A DNA stretch of 9,698 nucleotides from Ruminococcaceae bacterium UBA5396 (GCA_002410715.1 DHOG01000198.1:4672-14369), one strand, 5' to 3'; positions 1 to 6,609 are shown, counted from the first letter of the stretch. Notes: a model not told the origin generated them from the letters alone. Program-made: numbers and translations.

Positions 1-307
1 AGGTCTTGCCGCCGCCGATGCCGATCACAACATCGGGTGCGTAGTCCCTGATGCTGTCCGAAATTGCCTTGACGCGCTGCGCGGAGCATTCGGCCTCGTA
101 CTGGCAGGTTTTGATTGTGGAATCCGTGCCTGCAAAGCCCTTCTCCAGCCGGGCGGTCATGTCTTTATAGAAGAACGGGTCGATAACGGCAAACGCTTTC
201 TTGCCAAACATTTTTGTGTAATTTTGGAGATTGTCGATCTCTCCGGGGCCCTGGTAATACTTGGATGGCGAACACCATCCCCTGGTTGTTCTTGTTACTT
301 TTGTCAT
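1..307 (-). CDS. gldA: GldA-family glycerol dehydrogenase, partial (C-terminal part outside window)
   Basis: The first 102 residues of an iron/zinc-dependent polyol dehydrogenase of the glycerol dehydrogenase type, which oxidises glycerol to dihydroxyacetone with NAD+ in the cytoplasm. Visible are the N-terminal KYYQGPGEI segment, the AVIDPFFYKD strand and, at the cut edge, the GIGGGKT dinucleotide-binding turn. The ATG at 305-307 is chosen because AAAGGAG lies 10 nt upstream. About 75 of the 102 residues match the complete paralogue at 619-1773, so this is a tandem duplicate. A terminator and about 310 non-coding bases separate the two, and a good promoter lies at 409-437, so this copy is probably transcribed on its own. 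The metal ligands lie outside the window. The exact substrate (glycerol or another vicinal diol) cannot be told from the sequence. Confidence 0.9.
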   Translation of the reverse strand, partial: MTKVTRTTRGWCSPSKYYQGPGEIDNLQNYTKMFGKKAFAVIDPFFYKDMTARLEKGFAGTDSTIKTCQYEAECSAQRVKAISDSIRDYAPDVVIGIGGGKT

Positions 308-363
308 AATCCAATATCTCCTTTTTCATGATTCATGTAGTTAAGGCGTGGCTTCTTGAAATG

Positions 364-373
364 TGTTGCAACA
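364..373. promoter_or_regulatory. 10-bp perfect palindrome in the leader of the first gldA copy
   Basis: TGTTGCAACA lies about 30 nt downstream of the predicted transcription start and about 57 nt upstream of the start codon. It could be an operator half-way along the leader. A 10-bp palindrome alone is weak evidence. The remaining non-coding bases between this gene and the next (308-618) hold the promoter and terminator listed separately and nothing else I can recognise. Confidence 0.2.
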
Positions 374-408
374 AATGCCACCATGCGAAACAAATTTTCT
401 TAGATTGG

Positions 409-437
409 ATTCTAACATAACTGGCAATGCTTCGCAA
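409..437 (-). promoter_or_regulatory. Sigma-A-type promoter for the partial gldA
   Basis: Read on the minus strand: -35 TTGCGA (432-437), a 17-bp spacer, and -10 TAGAAT (409-414). Transcription would begin near 402 and give a leader of about 95 nt before the ATG at 307. Confidence 0.6.
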
Positions 438-565
438 CAGGCATTCTTTATGCGTCGCGGCAGTATTTGTGTATAACAGCATAGCGCTTTTGGTTGTGGA
501 CTGCAAGGAATTGTATTTCAAATTCTGGTGGCATATTTTTCTGGAAAGCTGCAAAATATTTATGT

Positions 566-599
566 AAAAATAAAACGGCAGCCGAGGGGCTGCCGTTTT
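566..599 (-). terminator. Rho-independent terminator after the complete gldA
   Basis: A perfect 12-bp stem (572-583 with 588-599) has a 4-nt loop, and its own run of T is extended by a second one (minus-strand GCCGTTTTATTTTT). It begins 20 bp beyond the stop codon of the gene at 619-1773 and would stop read-through into the second copy. Confidence 0.9.
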
Positions 600-618
600 G
601 TACTTGAATCGGGTATGC

Positions 619-1773
619 TTACCGGCGTGTGTACGCAGGTTCGATGTTGTAGGTTTCCCTGTATTCCCTACCCATTTGATCTGTCGCCTTGATTGCGGCA
701 AAAACATCGTCCTCTGTTACGAGGAACGGCTCGCGCTCCCAATAGGAATGGAACGAGTGCTTCGCGATGGCGCGGACGTTTTCATCTGTATTGGGGATGA
801 ACAGGTCATCTAATGTCAGCGGAAGGCCGATTTGGCCGCAGAAGTCAATGACTTCATCGATCAGGTCGTCGGGCGTGTTTTCGAGGATCATCTGGCAGAG
901 CGTGCCAAAGCCTACTTTTTCGCCGTGCATCGTTTTTACGTCCAGCTCCGGAAGGATGGAAATCCCTTCGCAGATGGAGTGCGCGCCTGCACAGCCGTTG
1001 TTTTCTACGCCAAGGCCGCTCATCAGCACGTTTGCCTCGATGACGTCCTCAAGCGCTTCGGTGACCACGTGGTTCTGGGCTGCGTACAATGCCTTGATGC
1101 CGTTGGCCATCAGTATGTCGTAGCAGAGTTCGGCGATCATACGGCCCGATTTGGTGCTGCGGAAGCCGCCTGCCTGGGCGTTTACAAAGTTGGCGCTGTC
1201 GGACTTGATGTTGGCGCGCGCCTCAAAAACGGTGGAGAGCGCATCGCCCATGCCTGATACGAGGAAGCGCACAGGCGCGTCGGCGATGATCTGGCTGTCG
1301 ACCAGCACGATGTCGGGGTCGTTTACATAAAAACGTGCCCGCACATGCTCGTGCTCCTCGGTGTAAATGACGGAAAGGCCGATGGCCGGCGCATCGGTGG
1401 ACGCGGCTGTAGGCACGATGATGGTTGCGGCGTCAAGGTCGTCCGCAACGCCCTTGGCAGTGTCGAGCGTCTTGCCGCCGCCAATGCCAATCACGACCTG
1501 CGGTGCATAATCCTTCATGCTGTCGGAAATCTTTTTAATGCGCTCGTCGGTTACTTCGAATTCATACTGGAATGTTTTAATTTCCGAACCGGTGCCGGCG
1601 TACGCTTTTTCCAGCCGGGCGGTAAGGTCTTTGTAGAAAAAGGGGTCGATGACGGCAAAAACTTTTTTGCCAAAAAGCTCAGTGTAACTCGGCAATTTGT
1701 CGATTTCTCCGGGCCCCTGGTAATATTTTGCAGGTGAACTCCAACCTCTGGTTGTTTTTGTGACTCTGACCAT
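619..1773 (-). CDS. gldA: Glycerol dehydrogenase, GldA family, complete
   Basis: A 384-residue NAD-dependent, metal-containing polyol dehydrogenase of normal length for the family. Residues 98-102 are the GGGKT nucleotide-binding turn. The family segment PTAASTDAP is at 121-129. The expected metal ligands are D177 (GMGDAL), H265 (GAHSI) and H283 (TMHGEKV). It should interconvert glycerol and dihydroxyacetone, or a similar diol/ketol pair, in the cytoplasm, feeding glycerol into glycolysis or disposing of reducing power. The ATG at 1771-1773 is preferred over an in-frame ATG at 1800 because AAGGAG lies 9 nt before it and the paralogue begins at the same point. It has its own promoter (1958-1986) and terminator (566-599). 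The partial gene downstream is a paralogue of about three-quarters identity. Confidence 0.95.
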   Translation of the reverse strand: MVRVTKTTRGWSSPAKYYQGPGEIDKLPSYTELFGKKVFAVIDPFFYKDLTARLEKAYAGTGSEIKTFQYEFEVTDERIKKISDSMKDYAPQVVIGIGGGKTLDTAKGVADDLDAATIIVPTAASTDAPAIGLSVIYTEEHEHVRARFYVNDPDIVLVDSQIIADAPVRFLVSGMGDALSTVFEARANIKSDSANFVNAQAGGFRSTKSGRMIAELCYDILMANGIKALYAAQNHVVTEALEDVIEANVLMSGLGVENNGCAGAHSICEGISILPELDVKTMHGEKVGFGTLCQMILENTPDDLIDEVIDFCGQIGLPLTLDDLFIPNTDENVRAIAKHSFHSYWEREPFLVTEDDVFAAIKATDQMGREYRETYNIEPAYTRR

Positions 1774-1957
1774 AATAAACATCTCCTTTATATTTTTCAT
1801 TTGGAATGATTGTATTCATGTTTATGTTTTGCCTGTGGGAAACCCACTCTTGCAATGGCAACAACATTGTGTACTGCTTGTTTTTTGCTTAAATATCGTC
1901 CGGCACGCGGCGCATGCCATATTTCATTGATTGATAGTTATGTAAGGTATAGATATC

Positions 1958-1986
1958 ATATTACATTATGATGTATAAGATGTCAA
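1958..1986 (-). promoter_or_regulatory. Strong sigma-A promoter of gldA with an operator-like palindrome in the spacer
   Basis: On the minus strand: -35 TTGACA (1981-1986, consensus), a 17-bp spacer, and -10 TAATAT (1958-1963). The near-palindrome TACATCATAATGT (1963-1975) fills the spacer and touches the -10 box, where a bound protein would block RNA polymerase. Confidence 0.75.
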
Positions 1987-2096
1987 GCAACGTTACGCAA
2001 TCGTTTATCCGCACTGGAAGAGCGAGAAAATAATAGAGAGAGGACATGTGTTGCGCCCTGTTGTGGGAAACGCGATTATAAATTACATCATAATGT
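1963..2096. repeat. Pair of 13-bp inverted operator-like repeats
   Basis: ACATTATGATGTA at 1963-1975 recurs as its exact reverse complement TACATCATAATGT at 2084-2096. Each copy is itself close to palindromic (ACAT-4-ATGT). The centres are 121 bp apart, roughly 11.5 helical turns. One copy is inside the gldA promoter and the other is well upstream. This is the arrangement of a main and an auxiliary operator for a dimeric regulator, though no regulator gene is in the window. Confidence 0.5.
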
Positions 2097-2204
2097 TTCG
2101 GGCGAGTGTTTTCCACAATAAATTTGCTGATCCTGGCGTGCATAAAGCATAAAACGGGGTATGCCGGGATACGTGATCTGTGATTCGGTACATCAAAATG
2201 TGCC

Positions 2205-2915
2205 CTAGAGCAAGCCGGGGGCGCGGTGTGAAATGGTATCCATAATAAAGGATTCCATCAGGCTGTGGCCTTCTTCGTTGGGATGGATGCCGTCCTCGCA
2301 GAGGTATTGTTTGTAGTCTTTCTGCCGCAAAAACAGGTTCCGGATATTGACCACAAACACATCCATGGCCCGGGCGGCCTTTTCGACAGCATAGGAATAC
2401 ATCTCCTGCCACCAGTAGATATGCCCTATATCCTTGAGCCATACCAATGTTTGCGCCTGCCGGTCGGGATCGTTGCGGGTAAACCAATTAAAATAATTAT
2501 GACTGCTCAGTGGGTGCAGATTGGTCAATATGGGAATTTTTCCATTTTGGCGCACGGTGGAGATCATACCTAGGACGTTTTCCACATATTTGCCGAGCGG
2601 GAGCTTTGGCTGATGGTCTTTTAACGGATCGGCCGCCACGTCGTCCCAGTTGAAATCGCAATCGTTGCTACCGTATTCGATGAGCACAAGGTCGGGCGCC
2701 AACTCGTGAAATTTCTCGTCGATCAACTTTTTGCCATACTCGGTTGTGGAGCCGTATTTTGAAAAATCAAACACCTCCGGCCGCAGTTTTTGCGCCAGGC
2801 GCTTGATAAAGCCTTCCTTTGAAAATATATAGCGTTCCTTCTCCGCGCTGTAAACAACGCCTTTGGATACGGAATCGCCCAATACCATGATGGATTGCAC
2901 TTCGTTATATGTCAT
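2205..2915 (-). CDS. SGNH/GDSL-family hydrolase
   Basis: A 236-residue esterase/lipase-fold protein. Block I is GDSVSKG with nucleophile S15. Block II glycine is in SKYGSTTEYG (about G55). Block III is YGSND with N84. Block V is DGIHPNEEGH with D208 and H211. The catalytic and oxyanion residues are therefore complete. There is no signal peptide or membrane segment, so it should be cytoplasmic and cleave an ester or acetyl group; the substrate is unknown. The ATG at 2913-2915 has only a poor ribosome binding site (AGTGGA). A later in-frame ATG at 2888 would remove part of the first beta strand and has none, so the longer form is kept. A possible promoter, TTGTAA-17-TAAAGT, ends only a few bases before the ATG, so the message may be leaderless or start further upstream. 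Confidence 0.88.
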   Translation of the reverse strand: MTYNEVQSIMVLGDSVSKGVVYSAEKERYIFSKEGFIKRLAQKLRPEVFDFSKYGSTTEYGKKLIDEKFHELAPDLVLIEYGSNDCDFNWDDVAADPLKDHQPKLPLGKYVENVLGMISTVRQNGKIPILTNLHPLSSHNYFNWFTRNDPDRQAQTLVWLKDIGHIYWWQEMYSYAVEKAARAMDVFVVNIRNLFLRQKDYKQYLCEDGIHPNEEGHSLMESFIMDTISHRAPGLL

Positions 2916-3013
2916 AAATCCACTTTAGCATGGTCATAATTTTTTTACAATAGAGTAAGCGCGGTAATATATCATTTTTTGTGCATATATATTATAATGA
3001 TAGAATATTTAGC

Positions 3014-3047
3014 AAAAAACCCAAATCAAAAAGAAATTTCATTTGGG
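3014..3047 (-). terminator. Terminator-like hairpin upstream of the SGNH hydrolase gene
   Basis: CCCAAAT (3020-3026) pairs with ATTTGGG (3041-3047) over 7 bp. On the minus strand the stem is followed directly by six T (3014-3019). It would stop minus-strand transcripts about 100 bp before the hydrolase start codon. It may insulate the gene, or act as an attenuator if transcription begins further right. Confidence 0.45.
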
Positions 3048-3160
3048 AAAGGGTGCGTGATTTGCTCCTGGACGGGGACCTTATTGAGGGCTTCCCAAAC
3101 GTGCTTTGAGCTATAAAAAGTTGGGGTTGATATCAAAAAGTAATAAGGCAGGAATGTTTT

Positions 3161-4012
3161 TTGAAGAAATATACGACAAAGAGAACAACGGATATCAGCG
3201 CAATGGATATTTTGCGTGAAAATAAAAAACCATTGCTGGCTTTGGCGGCAGTGGCGGCAGTGATTGTAGCGGCGATCCTCCTGATCATCAACCTGGCGGG
3301 CAGACAGAGCTTTGACCAGAGTTTTCTTGTTTCGGGAGATACGATAAAAATTGGCATCCGCACAGACGTGTACCCTTTTGGGCAGGTTGGTGAAGATGGT
3401 AACGTAACAGGGTTTGACAGGGAATACATCGATGAGGCGTTGCGCAGGCTGCTGCCCGACCAGGAGAGGCGTTTTGAGTATGTGCCCATTACATCGCAGG
3501 ATGCGGGCGCAAGCATCAAATACAGTGTCGCAAACATCTGCCTGGGATTGCTGGTGGACGGGACGGACAGGGCGAGTGGGTTCCGCCTGACGGACCCGTA
3601 CTATACGGATGCGGTGGTGGCGGTGGTCCCCAGCACATCTCGGCTGGACAAGCTGAGTAACCTTGACGGCGGAAAAATAGGCGTTTTTTCTGGCGCGATC
3701 CTTTTGGACGACGTGGAAAAATATGTGGAAAAGAATCAGATGGACTGTGGCCTGCTGCGTTATTTTGATTATGAAAGCGCGATGGTCGATATTGAAAATA
3801 ACAGGGTCAATGCGGTTGTTTTGCCCTATGCGCTTGCGCGCCAGTTTGAGGATGCGGGGTTTCGGGTGCTGGCCGAACCGCTTTATGAAGTGGGGTATTC
3901 CATTATGTTACCAACCGGTCAGGCGGCGGTCACCAGTGAATTGAACAAAGTGATTGCCGAAATGGAATATGACGGAACCGCGGCAGAACTGAAATATAAA
4001 TGGGGATTGTAG
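3161..4012 (+). CDS. Membrane-anchored family-3 extracellular solute-binding protein
   Basis: A 283-residue protein with a charged N-terminus, one hydrophobic helix (about 24-44) and a periplasmic-binding-protein family 3 domain (about 60-283). Family features are IKIGIRTDVYPFG at the domain start, GFDREYIDEALRRLL, the FRLTDPYY segment, GGKIGVFSGA, and the C-terminal pattern LNKVIAEMEYDGTAAELKYKW. Relatives bind amino acids or similar small solutes outside the cell. There is no lipobox cysteine, so the helix is probably an uncleaved anchor. The start is a TTG at 3161, supported by AGGA 7 nt upstream; the ATG at 3154 is out of frame and the first in-frame ATG has no binding site. No ABC permease or ATPase gene is adjacent and signalling genes follow, suggesting a sensory role (inference). 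TATAAT at 2993-2998 may be its -10 box, with a poor -35. Bases 3048-3160 show nothing else convincing. Confidence 0.85.
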   Translation: MKKYTTKRTTDISAMDILRENKKPLLALAAVAAVIVAAILLIINLAGRQSFDQSFLVSGDTIKIGIRTDVYPFGQVGEDGNVTGFDREYIDEALRRLLPDQERRFEYVPITSQDAGASIKYSVANICLGLLVDGTDRASGFRLTDPYYTDAVVAVVPSTSRLDKLSNLDGGKIGVFSGAILLDDVEKYVEKNQMDCGLLRYFDYESAMVDIENNRVNAVVLPYALARQFEDAGFRVLAEPLYEVGYSIMLPTGQAAVTSELNKVIAEMEYDGTAAELKYKWGL

Positions 4013-4044
4013 CGTATTCGCGCGCGTGTACGGCATTGCCCATG

Positions 4045-4074
4045 TTGACAGAGTTTTACAATGCGGGGTATACT
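4045..4074 (+). promoter_or_regulatory. Sigma-A promoter for the V4R-GGDEF gene pair
   Basis: -35 TTGACA (4045-4050, consensus), an 18-bp spacer, and -10 TATACT (4069-4074). It lies in the 125-bp gap after the solute-binding protein gene, with a leader of about 57 nt before the V4R start. The V4R and cyclase genes can thus be expressed apart from the binding protein gene. Confidence 0.75.
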
Positions 4075-4137
4075 AAAAGATGGATTGGTATAAGTAAACA
4101 CGGGGTTTAGTCTTTAGTAGTGAAAGGGAAATATATT

Positions 4138-4662
4138 ATGAAATATGAAAGTATTCCATCAAAATTCACGTGGGAAGCATTGGGTGATATTGAGGAGGGG
4201 CGCCGTACGCTGGGGCCTGATATGCCCGTAATTGTTTACCGTCTTTTTCAGTATACACTGAAGGATGTGCTTTCGCGTGAATGCGGCGAAGAAGCGGCCT
4301 GCGAGCTTTTTCGGGCGGCAGGGCACCTTGCGGGGATGTCTCTGGCGAAGAAGGAGCTGGATCTTTCCGGGGACCTGGACTTTTTTGTGGCGAATCTTAC
4401 CAAGAAGTTGAAGGAATTGAAGATCGGCATTTTGCACATCGAACGCGCCGATCCGGAAAATTTGCAGTTCATGCTCACGGTCTCAGAAGACCTGGATTGT
4501 TCGGGCCTGCCCATCATGGGAGAAACGGTTTGTGACTATGATGAAGGGTTTATATCTGGGATAATGGAGGCATACACCGGCAAGAAGTTTGACACAAAAG
4601 AGATTGATTGCTGGGCCAATGGAGACAGAACATGCCGGTTTGAAGTCCAGGGCCAAAAATAA
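4138..4662 (+). CDS. Stand-alone V4R-domain (4-vinyl reductase fold) ligand-binding protein
   Basis: A 174-residue protein consisting of little but a V4R domain, the small-molecule-binding module known from XylR/DmpR-type regulators and from bacteriochlorophyll synthesis. The diagnostic part is the C-terminal half: C121, then VCDYDEGFISGIMEAYTGKKF from C132, then EIDCWANGDRTCRFEV with C158 and C166. These spaced cysteines are typical of the domain and may hold a metal. There is no signal peptide, membrane segment or output domain. ATG 4138 is chosen over the in-frame GTG at 4120 because GAAAGGG sits 9 nt before it. The diguanylate cyclase begins 42 bp downstream with no terminator between, so the two are probably co-transcribed. 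The likely role is a ligand sensor acting on the cyclase, which is inference. Confidence 0.85.
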   Translation: MKYESIPSKFTWEALGDIEEGRRTLGPDMPVIVYRLFQYTLKDVLSRECGEEAACELFRAAGHLAGMSLAKKELDLSGDLDFFVANLTKKLKELKIGILHIERADPENLQFMLTVSEDLDCSGLPIMGETVCDYDEGFISGIMEAYTGKKFDTKEIDCWANGDRTCRFEVQGQK

Positions 4663-4704
4663 TCATTTGGCAGTCCATGCTGCTTGCTTGAGGATACAAT
4701 AAAT

Positions 4705-6003
4705 ATGTCTGACCCAAAAGGCAACGACAAGGTTTTGCAGGCTATATCAGAAGCGCTGGGGAACCTTTGCAGGACGGGGAATGCAAAAACGCTGGATGAG
4801 AGCATGACCGGCGATCCCGTGCTCAAAGATATAATTCAATACATCAATAAGCTCTTTGGGGATCTTTCCGAAGTGCATGATTTTATTTACGCGCTTGCGG
4901 CCGGGAAACTGGATGTACCGCCGCCCAGCCGCGGGAATATTTGCGCGTCCCCACCCAAACAGTTGCAGTCGCAGCTTTCCACACTCAACTGGAGCCTTGA
5001 GCAGCTGCTGAAGGGTAAGATTGTCAGCAAAATGGAGGCGCAGGGCATTCTTTTTCAAAACTTCAATAAACTGGTTGACCGGGTCGTTGATGCGTCGACT
5101 GGTCTTGCCAAAGACAATCAATATGCCTTTGGCGACGAGGACGGTCAGAAGATCAACAGCTGGCGGTATCACCAGATTATGCTGGCTGTCAACATGTTGG
5201 ACATTAAGGTGATCGAGACAGACCAGGACGGCAAAGTGGTGTATGCCAATGCCCCCGGCATGGGGCTTTTGAATGGGATGGAGGTGCTTTTGCCCGAGAA
5301 TGTTGCCGGTTCCGACAGCAGGATACTCAAGCATCTTGCCGCTGTGGGAAAGGAAGAGGACGACTTTCCTGTCATTAAAGAAATTACTGATTCCGACAAC
5401 ATCATATGGTACCGGGTGACACCCGACACGTTTGAGCTGCCGACGGGGCAGAGGTTCTTTCTGCATGTGGTGGACGACATCACCGATTGGAAAAAGAACG
5501 AGCGGAAGCTGGAGCGTACGGCCAACGTTGACCAGATGACGAGCGCGATGAGCAGGCGCGCCGGTGTCAGGCTGCTGAAGACATTGAATGACGACAGAAG
5601 TGACACCATGCATTGCCTTGCCTTTGTGGATATTGACGACCTGAAAAGCGTGAATGACATCTATGGCCACAATGAAGGCGACGATTATATCCGCATTGTC
5701 TCTAAGGTTATGCTGACATCGACACGGACAACAGAAGCCGTTGTGCGCTATGGCGGGGATGAGTTTTTAATCATTTTCCGCAACTGCAATATTGAGCTGG
5801 CAAACAAGGTGATGAAGCGGATGGAGGAAAACCTGGAAAAGCTGAACAAAGGCAATGTGAAGAAGTATAAAATGTCGTTTAGTTATGGGATACAACAATT
5901 TGGCGGGTACAGCAGCCTGGACGTGGAGGAACTGCTGGAACAGGCCGACCGGCAGATGTATGAAAATAAAAAAGCAAAGAAAAGCCATCGGGCAGATGGA
6001 TGA
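4705..6003 (+). CDS. HAMP-like / PAS / GGDEF diguanylate cyclase
   Basis: A 432-residue soluble protein that should make cyclic di-GMP from two GTP. The order is an N-terminal helical part; a HAMP-like helical module (about 55-125, with the DLSEVHDFIYALAAGKLD segment and the helix around LNWSLEQLLKGK); a PAS domain (about 155-265, ending FLHVVDDITDWKKNERKLE); and a GGDEF domain (about 275-425). The active site looks complete: VDIDDLKSVNDIYGH with D309, and RYGGDEF with GGDEF at 350-354. The product-inhibition motif RxxD, expected five residues before GGDEF, is RTTE (341-344), so the I-site is degenerate. No membrane helix is present, so a partner must supply outside signals. ATG 4705 is preferred, with GAGG 11 nt upstream; an in-frame TTG at 4684 is unsupported. 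It follows the V4R gene closely. Confidence 0.93.
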   Translation: MSDPKGNDKVLQAISEALGNLCRTGNAKTLDESMTGDPVLKDIIQYINKLFGDLSEVHDFIYALAAGKLDVPPPSRGNICASPPKQLQSQLSTLNWSLEQLLKGKIVSKMEAQGILFQNFNKLVDRVVDASTGLAKDNQYAFGDEDGQKINSWRYHQIMLAVNMLDIKVIETDQDGKVVYANAPGMGLLNGMEVLLPENVAGSDSRILKHLAAVGKEEDDFPVIKEITDSDNIIWYRVTPDTFELPTGQRFFLHVVDDITDWKKNERKLERTANVDQMTSAMSRRAGVRLLKTLNDDRSDTMHCLAFVDIDDLKSVNDIYGHNEGDDYIRIVSKVMLTSTRTTEAVVRYGGDEFLIIFRNCNIELANKVMKRMEENLEKLNKGNVKKYKMSFSYGIQQFGGYSSLDVEELLEQADRQMYENKKAKKSHRADG

Positions 6004-6030
6004 TGTGCGTAAATTCTTATTTACATAAAG

Positions 6031-6085
6031 TTTACACCGTGTCTATTTGGTGTATATTGACAATATAAGGGGAAAATGCTACTAT
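6031..6085 (+). promoter_or_regulatory. Tandem overlapping promoters for the 77-residue protein gene
   Basis: The first is TTTACA (6031-6036), a 16-bp spacer and TATATT (6053-6058). The second is TTGACA (6057-6062), a 17-bp spacer and TACTAT (6080-6085). Either would serve the small gene at 6143, so that gene need not depend on the cyclase transcript. Confidence 0.6.
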
Positions 6086-6142
6086 TTTAGCAGATGCTCC
6101 TGTAGCTCTGACCCACAAATAGTATTTAGGAGGTAAAAAGGA

Positions 6143-6376
6143 GTGAAAATCAAGAACATTACAGAACCTCAAAAGTTCTTTGAAGTTCTCAAGGACTGCA
6201 AAGGTAAGGTGGAACTTGTGACTTCGGAGGGCGACAGGCTTAACCTCAAGTCGACACTGTGCCAGTATATTGCGCTGACGCAGATGTTTAAGGATGCTCA
6301 AATTGACGAGCTGGACCTGGTGGTTTCCGAGCCGGAAGATCTGAATCTTTTGCTGAATTATCTGGTAAGAGGATAA
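6143..6376 (+). CDS. Conserved small protein of unknown function (77 residues)
   Basis: A compact acidic/basic protein with no signal peptide, membrane segment or cysteine pair. Notable parts are KITEPQKFFEV-like text near the start (KNITEPQKFFEVL), the central strand pattern GKVELVTSEGDRLNLKS, and a C-terminal PEDLNLLLNYLVRG. It resembles a small family I recall as widespread in Clostridia, often carrying the automatic and probably meaningless label 'polya polymerase'; I cannot verify this here. The GTG start at 6143 is well supported by TAGGAGG 9 nt upstream. It has its own promoters, a terminator right behind it, and coding-like composition throughout, so it is a real gene. The function is not known; proximity to the cyclase does not prove a link. 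Confidence 0.85.
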   Translation: MKIKNITEPQKFFEVLKDCKGKVELVTSEGDRLNLKSTLCQYIALTQMFKDAQIDELDLVVSEPEDLNLLLNYLVRG

Positions 6377-6394
6377 CATCTTCTAAGAATTGAG

Positions 6395-6430
6395 GTCATG
6401 GTTTACGTATGTAGACCGTGACTTTTTTTT
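6395..6430 (+). terminator. Rho-independent terminator of the 77-residue protein gene
   Basis: GTCATGGT (6395-6402) pairs with ACCGTGAC (6415-6422), 8 bp with one G-T wobble, followed at once by eight T (6423-6430). Confidence 0.85.
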
Positions 6431-6609
6431 GCTGTCATGTTCACGAGACGAAAGTCGAGTGGTTAGCATGACGCATGCAAGGCTTTCCCGAGAACCGAGC
6501 GCTCTTTGCGAAGGTGATTGGCTGAAAGCTACTGCGGCAGTCATGTCCGCAAGCCATTTGCTGTATCAATACACACAATAAAAAACGGACGCCTTTATCA
6601 GGCGTCCGT
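6431..6609 (+). ncRNA. Candidate plus-strand structured RNA of unknown class
   Basis: About 180 nt with no usable reading frame but ordered structure. GTCATG (6434-6439) pairs with CATGAC (6467-6472). Inside that, CAC/GTG, a tandem GA/GA step and GAC/GTC close a GAAA tetraloop (6442-6461); the tetraloop and GA pairs exist only on the plus strand. GGCTTTC (6481-6487) can pair with GAAAGCT (6524-6530). GCGG and CCGC form a further hairpin (6534-6550). The region ends in the hairpin 6585-6609. It starts directly after a terminator and I see no good promoter, so it could depend on read-through. It does not match the motifs I know for T-box, c-di-GMP, SAM, TPP, FMN or cobalamin RNAs. Confidence 0.4.
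6580..6609 (-). terminator. Strong terminator, possibly bidirectional
   Basis: A perfect 9-bp stem, ACGGACGCC (6585-6593) with GGCGTCCGT (6601-6609), and a 7-nt loop. On the minus strand six T follow the stem directly, ending the large RNA. On the plus strand the stem is followed by AAATGTTTTT, a weaker version that could end the plus-strand element. Confidence 0.88.

Larger units (their letters stand above)
1774..2204. other. Gene-free region between the complete gldA and the SGNH hydrolase gene
   Basis: About 430 bases with no convincing gene. It carries the gldA promoter, the paired operator-like repeats and a leader of about 178 nt. On the minus strand the leader can form GTGGG-TTT-CCCAC (1835-1847) and CAATG/CATTG hairpins. 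The 58-bp stretch 2061-2119 begins with TTGTGGGAAA and ends with the near-complement TTTTCCACAA, enclosing the upstream operator copy. No strong terminator is visible after the hydrolase gene. Confidence 0.6.

Noticed and set aside
767..1737. Several plus-strand open frames of up to 141 codons
   Set aside because: They lie opposite the complete glycerol dehydrogenase gene and arise from its GC-rich codons; none shows a protein family.
2120..2204. Terminator for the SGNH hydrolase gene (GTAT/ATAC hairpin near 2160-2173)
   Set aside because: The stem is only about 4 bp and the T-run after it is short and displaced.
2981..3109. 42-residue frame from a GTG, ending ...LLLDGDLIEGFPNVL
   Set aside because: No ribosome binding site; it overlaps a likely -10 box and a terminator-like hairpin; no family recognised.
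4747..5670. Long open frame of 307 codons on the minus strand
   Set aside because: It is antisense to the GGDEF protein gene, has no recognisable domain, and the plus-strand frame carries clear family motifs.
6431..6580. Possible T-box or c-di-GMP riboswitch, because of GGCTGAAAGCT and a GAAA hairpin followed by GACGCA, and the cyclase nearby
   Set aside because: The T-box antiterminator sequence and the conserved c-di-GMP core are missing, and no regulated gene follows.
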